Source: Antrodiella citrinella
Taxonomy: Eukaryota > Basidiomycota > Agaricomycetes > Polyporales > Steccherinaceae
DNA: 64,000 nucleotides
Direction of reading: 5' to 3'
Assembly (NCBI GenBank): GCA_004802725.1
Contig: SGPM01000090.1
Location: forward strand, 22,990 to 86,989
The notes under the pieces are model-generated. The model saw only the letters and a program-made list of their open reading frames with translations. It made no database searches and was not told the origin of the DNA. Numbering within the stretch: the first letter of the stretch is position 1; the number at the start of each line of letters is the position of its first letter. Positions 57,656 through 64,000 of this stretch are shown piece after piece. A program made the position numbers and the translations under genes.

Positions 57656-58703
57656 TGATAGAGCTTTCTCTAAACGATCGCGTTGGAAAGCACTAGTCGT
57701 CGGGATGCTTACCGATCAAATGAAGCGTCACGACAAGACGAACGATGGGCTCAAAATGCCTACAGGAGCTTCTTGGTGCGTTTCATCTTCTGCGCATATC
57801 GTTGCACCTGACTTGACAGCGTCACAGCTGGCGTAGGCGATGCATATCTTATCGTAGCCGTGACTCTCGCAAGTTATATGCTCTCCCCGCTAAGACACAG
57901 CGACAGCTTAAGCTAGCGCGGGAGGCAGCGATACTCTACGCCTAGTTTACACGCCTGGGACGATTTCATGCAAGGCAACTCACATGTTTTCATTTTCCTT
58001 TCCTGTTTTACGCTTATCGTGGAGAACGGACAGTACATGTTAATCTGCGATAACGAGAATGCACCTTCCTTACCATGGCCACAGCACATCCCGTGAGGCT
58101 CATATTCTCTTGACGTCGCCGCGAACTCTTCCCATAGTGAGCAGTCTGTGAGTACACCCTGAGCAGCCGTATGTGACCCGCCACCAAGCGTGCTACTCAT
58201 GCAAATGAAAACTGATGGTCAGGTTTTCTCCAATCTTGGAGGCTATTCAAACTTCAAAGTGTATATGGACTTGTCGTCCGCGACGTAGATCATTCACAGC
58301 GAATCTATCCAAATAAATACAACGTGACGTTGCGGGACATGCTCAAGCCTCGCATCGTTGGCATCAGTGCGCTCCACAGTTCACTCAGGTCCACTCCTGG
58401 CGTTTCCGAGTCGGGTTTGATTCGAGAGCGGATGAATAGGTGATGCCCTGCCGTGAAGTTACCGATTGGACCAACGTCGGTCGACTCCTCGGACGAATAT
58501 ATTGCCAAATCACAATGCAATATTGACCGGTTATCGTGATCCGCGAATGTGCAAATCTGCATGCAGCACCGTCGGCTACAGCGTCTTTTTCTTTCGTCTC
58601 CCCAGTCGTCCCCCCGCCGTCGCAGATAGCGCATTCATCTCCTTCCTCGGTGTTCTGTTCTGCTCGTCGACTCCAGCTCGGCGACCGCATTCATGCTGCA
58701 TAT
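57656..58703. other. intergenic, no gene seen
   Basis: Upstream region of the membrane-protein gene at 58704. Short frames only. Confidence 0.45.
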
Positions 58704-60170
58704 ATGACCGACCGACCGTTTTCCGGCCTTGACTATGACACCACTTCGTTAAGAACGGAATTGGATGTCAGTCGTATGGCAGGTGAGTCCACTGGAAAGT
58801 CCTTCGCTGGACCCACACTTCCACGATCGAACGAGGTGTCAACTCGTCATGAGACTCATTACTGATCGACTTGATTCACGAAGTTGCAGCACTGGTGTTC
58901 GCCTTGTGGGACGCGTTGATATCTGTTTCGACAGAGGTGAGCAATAATGACACACTGGACCTGATTCACCTTTACTGACTATCCTTGAAATGACTAGGTG
59001 GATGTCATTTGGACGTATACTTTTTCACTTCAATTCATATCTGTCCAGCCGTTTATCATGGTATTGTAGCGGACGGACGAGTTCTTGGGTACGGTGGTCG
59101 TACGCCTTCATGCGGTACATTCCCATCGTAGCTTTGGCGTGCGTAGATCCGTGAATTCATACAGCTTTTGCGATTGCTGACCTGTCCCTTGTCTCACAGT
59201 TCGATCATGGTGACTGTTACAAGCGTGTCAACGAACGTGAGCTTCTCGCCGACTGGGTGCATGTCATGGCAGATATGGCAAGCCATGGTGACCATGGCGC
59301 TGATTTGGGTAGTGGATTCCATTCTTATTTTGCGACGTACGCTGTTTGAGTCAACTCTCAATCCGCCATGGCAAGCTAATGTTTCGTCCACAGTTTACGC
59401 CGTGTACCATCGCAGCAAGTTCATTCTGTGGTCAATTCTTTTTTTGTTTGTGATAGAGATGTCTGCAATGCTGTTTGGGTCCATCGCATCGATTACGAAA
59501 ATGCAACTCACCTCGGGTTGTTTGATCATTCATACACCTAGTACATACTTAGCGCCCTGGTGAGTGGCATGTATCTACACGCATGATGAGGACTCATACT
59601 TACTGGAAAACCCTCAGGCTTTCAGCTCTTGGATTCCAAACGATCGTGGTCATGCTAATGGCGGCTAACTTCCTAGTCACTTCCTTCCGGCAGAGGAGAC
59701 GCCACACGATTCTGCATATTGTGTTCAGGGACAGCAGTTGGGCGTATGCGTTAATCTTCTGTGAGTCTGCCATGATTTGTATGATGCTCGTTCTGATAGT
59801 ATGCGTATTTTGAAGTAATCACGCTGTCAAATATAGTGCTTTACAAGGTTGCACCTGCAGTACCTGGTACACCGTACGCGTAAGTCTGCGCCGAACACTC
59901 TGATTACTCAATTACTGACTCAAGAGGCTCCAGGTGGGCTTTGGCTCTGTACTCGTCTGCAGTACGTTCTTCATCCATACTGCTGTCTCAGGGTGCTCAT
60001 ACAATGTCTTTCCATGCCATTAGGGATGTCACCTGCAGCTGAATATTCACAAGAATGCGGCGACTGACGAAGAGGCAGAAGAAGTCTATGCTCCATTTAC
60101 CTCTCACATTGAGATGGATGCCGTAGAAGACCCGAATATCCAGTGTGCACAACGACCTTTCTTGATTTGA
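58704..60170 (+). CDS. DUF6533-like multi-pass membrane protein (291 aa)
   Basis: A predicted integral membrane protein of the DUF6533-like style, more distant from the tandem pair at 4-9 kb. The 10 exons are 58704-58782, 58890-58936, 58998-59014, 59070-59138, 59200-59336, 59394-59559, 59618-59760, 59837-59879, 59934-59961 and 60024-60170 (876 nt). After ELDVSRMAALVFALWDAL comes EVDVIWTGRTSSWVRWSY, which resembles the family's loop. It is followed by about six hydrophobic segments (IWQAMVTMALIWVVDSILI, RSKFILWSILFLFVIEM, TIVVMLMAANFLVTSF) and LRLYAVYHRSKF, which follows a membrane segment as in related proteins. The short tail is acidic. The last two junctions (59961 to 60024) are the least certain. 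Confidence 0.75.
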
Positions 60171-60250
60171 GCCATTAGTATTGTACATACGATGTTCGGA
60201 ATGTATTTCCTTACTATCGACCCCATGCGAATAATGTGGCAGAATGACGT

Positions 60251-60280
60251 CCTTGAAACAACTTGAAACAACTTGAAACA
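60251..60280 (+). repeat. three tandem copies of a 10-bp unit
   Basis: Units CCTTGAAACA, ACTTGAAACA and ACTTGAAACA abut the palindrome. TTGAAACA occurs once more just after the palindrome (60329-60336). Confidence 0.85.
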
Positions 60281-60329
60281 TCGTCTCGTACCCAGACTGG
60301 AACCGCACCCAGTCAGGTTTCGAGACGAT
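60280..60329. repeat. 50-bp palindrome related to the 50.5-kb inverted repeat
   Basis: The ends ATCGTCTCG / CGAGACGAT are perfectly complementary, and the interior ACTGG...CCAGT pairs as well. The left arm TCTCGTACCCAGACTGGAAC then CGCACCCA matches the element at 50456-50541 in pattern. Confidence 0.8.
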
Positions 60330-60486
60330 TGAAACAAGGGCTGTGAGGTTATCCAGCGTCTGTTTACGTCATACAGGATGTGTCACGTCAGTGTCATGCT
60401 CAAGATTCCAGGTCGACCACTATGATTCTGCAACTCCAGGAACTCGGGCTGTGAACATTCAAACCTTCGATAAATCGCGGAATTGG

Positions 60487-61917
60487 ATGTCCACAACAAT
60501 TTCAAACGGTGAGTGATATCTACTATTGACCGTAACTATCTAACGTCACCGATGCACCAGAGACAAGTTCGTCCTCGTCACCGCATTCTCCCGGTGCATC
60601 TCTCCCATCTCTCCCTTTTGACATCGTCCAACTCATTGGAGGCGTTCTCTGGAGGGATGGACGATCAGTCCGAGCCAGCTCGCTCACCTGTCACCTGTGG
60701 TACAACGCGTTTCGGCCCCGAATATACCGGAGGATCACGATACGCAATGCCGACGACACTCGAAGACTGCATGAACTAATGCTGGGCGATCCACATGTAG
60801 CAGCGTGGATCCACGAGATCACGATCACCTACGACCATTGCTACCTTGGACTCTACGATTGGTTTTTAGGTTTTCCGGACACGCTTTCCTCCGACGCCTT
60901 GAAAAACATACACTCTATTCACTTTCGTGATCAGCAAGTTTGGCATACTTCTGACGAACAAGCCCTTCGAACAGTCAAATTGATGCCACGTCTCGCTGCC
61001 TTTGTCGGTATACGTTGTCTCAGCTTCGTGGACTGTGTTCTACCATACGACCTCGCCAAATCCATCATGTGCGCTTTCCCAAAGTTGCGAGATATTCATA
61101 TGCATGGCGTCATAACTACGCAGCCACATCCGCGAATTGAGCTCCCTCAGCTGTATCCCCCTCATCACGTCGAGTCCATCCGAATCCATGGCGATGACCG
61201 ATTACCTGCAGACGGCTTCTACAGCGACCTACTGTTGGCAGAGATGCCGCCTTTTGCACGCTCCATGCGGTCGTTGACTACCCTGCACTTCCACTTCGGA
61301 GGGAATAGCGGTCCTGTCTTGCAGGAACTTACCAAGATCGTCTTCCCGTCCGAGCCCAACGCGATACGTCATCTGGAGTTCTACTTCCCGATATGCCAGG
61401 GCTATTCTCCAATAGCGTTAGCCTCTTGCAACCGATGTTAGTACCCTACCTCCAGAATCCAATCTTCATCCGACTGACTTGATGCATGGATCCAGTCATA
61501 GTCGACAACCTGAACATGAGCGTCTTCACGGAGCTGCGCACGTTCCACGTCCGTGGTCTTAACAAAGCGGATCTGACGCTCGCCGTCGTCAGTGCTTTGA
61601 ACAGCGTCCACCTCGATCAAATCGTCCTCGGAATAGCGTCCTCGGGGCTCGACTCGTCTAGCGACTACGCTCTCGTGGACAAGTGTATTGCGGACATCGA
61701 GAAGTTCAGTAAGCTCAGCGACGTGCACGTGTTTGCTTATGACGTCGTGTCAGAGGATTCCACGGGCATAACACGGAAGGTGCAGAGCTTGTTTACGAAG
61801 GTGATGGAGAGGGGGTTTTTGCGAACGTCACTGGTGGATGATCCAGATGTAAGTGATCGGCTCTCGATAATTGACGTGTACTCAGCGACTCACCGTCTTG
61901 GTTCAGAAGCAATGTGA
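60487..61917 (+). CDS. F-box-like protein (439 aa)
   Basis: The 3 exons are 60487-60508, 60561-61436 and 61496-61917 (1,320 nt). The 22-nt first exon gives MSTTISN, and the next exon starts ETSSSSSPHSPG. The F-box-like segment SLPSLPFDIVQLIGGVLW then SLTCHLWYNAFRPRIYRRI lies near residues 20-60. The body has the usual LRR-like character of basidiomycete F-box genes (LRDIHMHGVITTQPHPRIEL, SMRSLTTLHFHFGG). The second intron uses a GTTAGT donor. No better splice keeps the frame. Substrate unknown. Confidence 0.75.
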
Positions 61918-62545
61918 ACTATATACATCCTGTAAGCACATACCCATACCGACAAATCATGATTAGCGCAAGTTTTCAAGCCCATGCTCAGCAGCTCATA
62001 GTCTCCGAGATTGACTTCATTTTAAAGAGTGGTCTCGTCATAGAGAGGTTTACCTGTCTCTTATTGAGCGCCCTCTTGATATGACATGATCGAGGACGTG
62101 TCCGTTTGGTTAGCGCAAACGACATCAGCTTCATCGAGAACTTTCCTCCGGGCTTGTCGCGAGTCCAACGTTTATGGAGGTACGTTTGACCGAGGCCCAG
62201 ACGACTTGCGCAGAATCGCTTCAAGTTTGTTCCTGATCCTTGCGACGGCTCCCAATTTCGGGATTCCAATTTCTCGCGCGCGCGTCACTCATGGTATCCT
62301 TGTTGGATTTAACAAAAAACCATCGCGAAAAGCAGCGTGTCCAATTATGAAAATTTATGATACCATGCTGAGCTTCCTTCGATTCCTTTCTGATATACTT
62401 ACATCTTTCACTGCAATTTTCCGTCTCAGGTCGGACGCATGATGAGGATAGTAGGAACGCAAGCAATTATAATCAATAACCTTGCAGCATACAATGACGA
62501 CGTAGGGTGGGGCAAGAGGATGATTGTGATCTAGTACCTTGCTAG
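61918..62545. other. intergenic, no gene seen
   Basis: Convergent 3' flanks of the F-box-like and BTB genes. Nothing recognised. Confidence 0.5.
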
Positions 62546-63779
62546 TCATCGACGGGACTGTGTGGTAAACGGATTATTTAATAGACTTCTGTACGCACAA
62601 GTGATGTGCACGTACGCTTGTCCGCCTTCTTGCTCCTTCTCCGGACCCTCCTCTTTGTCTTTAGCAGGTGGTAGGTCAAAGTAGTCACGGAGGTTGTTCC
62701 ATGTATCTTCGCGTACATCGTCGTAGGAACGCCTGAGGTGCCCAAGACATATGTCACAATACTTTTCAGGCAGGTCCGCGTCCATCCAACAACCATTGAC
62801 CAGGATATCCGCACCCGCCGAAAGTCTCCACACGAAATCCAGGTTGCCTTTGACGGCATCTTTACACGCTCTGGGCGACTTGCAGTCTTTGCTGGGACCA
62901 TTCAGCAATCCTCTCAGGCTGCGTCGTGTTGCACCCAGTAAAGACTGCCTACCCTTTAGACATCGCTTCAAGTCTTTTTCCGCTAATCTCCAGCGAGTTC
63001 CGTTGTCGTCTAAACAGCCATCTATCAATTCGTCGTACTCCAATTGCGCGCAAGCATAGAACGCAGCCGGTAAGAAAGAACCCAGGTCAAATTGGTGGGC
63101 CATATTAATCACGGCAATGGAGTGGTTTGTGCGAAGGCGCATGGTTCTCCTCTGATCAAATCCATCTTCCGGATCGGGGTAGAGATGTTCAGTGTGTATA
63201 GTGCAGAGATCCTTGAGGTGGTCCGGGAAGCAGAGATTGAGGCGGCGGATGGCTTCCGCGCGGACATGCTCCACGTCATACTTTGAGCCAAGGCGAAGCA
63301 TTGCCAAAACTTCCTCGAACGAGAGCGTGTTCCGTTCGGCAAAGTACCTGACAGGATCTCAGCATCATGCAGTGCGGACCAGCAAGTGAAATCGGCGCCT
63401 GGCGGCAGTGTTGAACATGGCGGTCAACAAGTGACCGAGATCCTTTGGATGGTCTGATAAATGGACGATGGGACAACCGTCGATGTTCTCCGCTTCAAGT
63501 GGTTGGGGTATGGCGAATATGTCGCGAAAGATCGTGGAGTGTTGGGATAAAACGCCTTTGTACACCTAAACGTCCATTGTGCGTGAACATAATATTGTTA
63601 GGTCTATCGGCAGGATGAGTCTAGCATCATGTACTTACCTTGAAACCTGTCCCGCCAGCAATTAAGATCAAATTCCCGTCGTCGTACCAAATATCACTGC
63701 GCGACTGCATCGAGCTAGACGAGCTGGACGGACTGTCTCCGACATTGGTTTTGCGTTTCTTCCCGCGTCTGGTTTCCAT
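62546..63779 (-). CDS. BTB/POZ domain protein (369 aa)
   Basis: The 3 exons (minus) are 63779-63639, 63565-63399 and 63347-62546 (1,110 nt). The basic start (METRRGKKRKT) is followed by the BTB fold: SDIWYDDGNLILIAGGTGFK, VYKGVLSQHSTIFRDIF, ENIDGCPIVHLSDHPKDLGH. A BACK-like region follows (YFAERNTLSFEEVLAMLRLG, SKYDVEHVRAEAIRRLNLCF, AFYACAQLEYDELIDG). There are Cys pairs in KYCDICLGHLRRSYDD and a D/E/K-rich stretch before the end. Intron 2 begins with GC rather than GT (63398 down to 63348, 51 nt). No GT donor keeps the frame there. BTB proteins often serve as adaptors for Cul3 ligases; this mushroom-type subfamily has no known partner. It is the only intact member of three in the window. Confidence 0.85.
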
Positions 63780-64000
63780 TCAAGCTTGGATGAAGGCACG
63801 ATGATTCGAGCACAATGATTGTAAGCAGTTGAACCGAGGGGCGCCCAGTAGAGCTGGCGAAGACATCGACCACCCCTCTCTTGAAAAGGAAACCAGCCCC
63901 TACTTGTGCCAGGGGTCCTGTCAAGATTAGATGGATCAGATCGTCTCTGGCTCATCGCTCTCAATCTCACTCTTATTCAACGTTCTCGTTCTCGTTCGCC
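63780..64000. other. upstream region of the BTB gene, window edge
   Basis: No gene seen. Confidence 0.5.

Larger units (their letters stand above)
60171..60486. other. intergenic with tandem repeat and palindrome
   Basis: This gap holds three 10-bp repeats (60251-60280) followed at once by the palindrome 60280-60329, and the promoter of the next gene. Confidence 0.5.

Noticed and set aside
1..64000. A biosynthetic gene cluster built from the P450, acyl-CoA synthetase and dehydrogenase genes
   Set aside because: The genes are tens of kilobases apart, interspersed with housekeeping genes, and no core synthase or terpene cyclase is present.

Overview
The window reads as a nuclear contig of a mushroom-forming basidiomycete (Agaricomycetes). 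Protein-coding genes are split by many short introns, mostly 45-70 nt, and the gene content is typical of that group: DUF6533 membrane proteins, F-box and BTB/POZ families, a cytochrome P450, an RTA1-like protein and an L-2-aminoadipate reductase. I rebuilt the exon-intron structures by hand. In almost every model the exon lengths sum to a multiple of three and family motifs are restored across the junctions, which is the main support for the calls. No rRNA, tRNA, CRISPR array, plasmid origin or complete transposon was seen.

Layout. 0-3.3 kb: 3' part of the lysine-biosynthesis gene LYS2 (+). 4.1-8.7 kb: a tandem pair of DUF6533 membrane proteins (+), each with 15 exons and matching micro-exons. 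10.8-13.3 kb: acyl-CoA synthetase (+) with a probable AT-AC intron. 14.0-16.4 kb: an F-box remnant (+) and an F-box gene (-). 17.4-18.8 kb: zinc alcohol/polyol dehydrogenase (+). 20.4-21.8 kb: RTA1-like membrane protein (+). 24.0-25.2 kb: unrecognised 259-aa protein (+). 25.5-26.9 kb: glyoxylate/hydroxypyruvate reductase-like gene (-). 27.5-28.6 kb: decayed aldo/keto reductase (+). 28.7-30.7 kb: RUS-family gene (-). 31.5-33.9 kb: cytochrome P450 (+) with 6- and 10-nt exons and a tandemly duplicated intron. 34.5-35.8 kb: F-box gene (+). 35.9-37.8 kb: sphingoid-base-phosphate phosphatase (-). 39.8-41.2 kb: Ser/Pro-rich protein (-). 42.0-43.4 kb: F-box gene (-). 44-47.2 kb: two decayed BTB genes flanking a small unknown gene. 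47.7-49.8 kb: bZIP transcription factor (+). 51.3-55.7 kb: HMG-CoA reductase (-). 57.4 kb: probable decayed small gene. 58.7-60.2 kb: another DUF6533-like membrane protein (+). 60.5-61.9 kb: F-box-like gene (+). 62.5-63.8 kb: intact BTB/POZ gene (-) with a probable GC-AG intron.

The genes do not form a secondary-metabolite cluster. Housekeeping genes (LYS2, HMG-CoA reductase, sphingolipid phosphatase, glyoxylate reductase, bZIP) are mixed with fast-evolving lineage families (F-box, BTB, DUF6533), several members of which have decayed in place.

The most unusual signal is in splicing. Ten exons are 6-11 nt long. One intron appears to use AT-AC ends and one GC-AG ends. One intron is duplicated head to tail, so the copies meet at a perfect AG|GT junction. 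I found no convincing wholly new multi-gene system.
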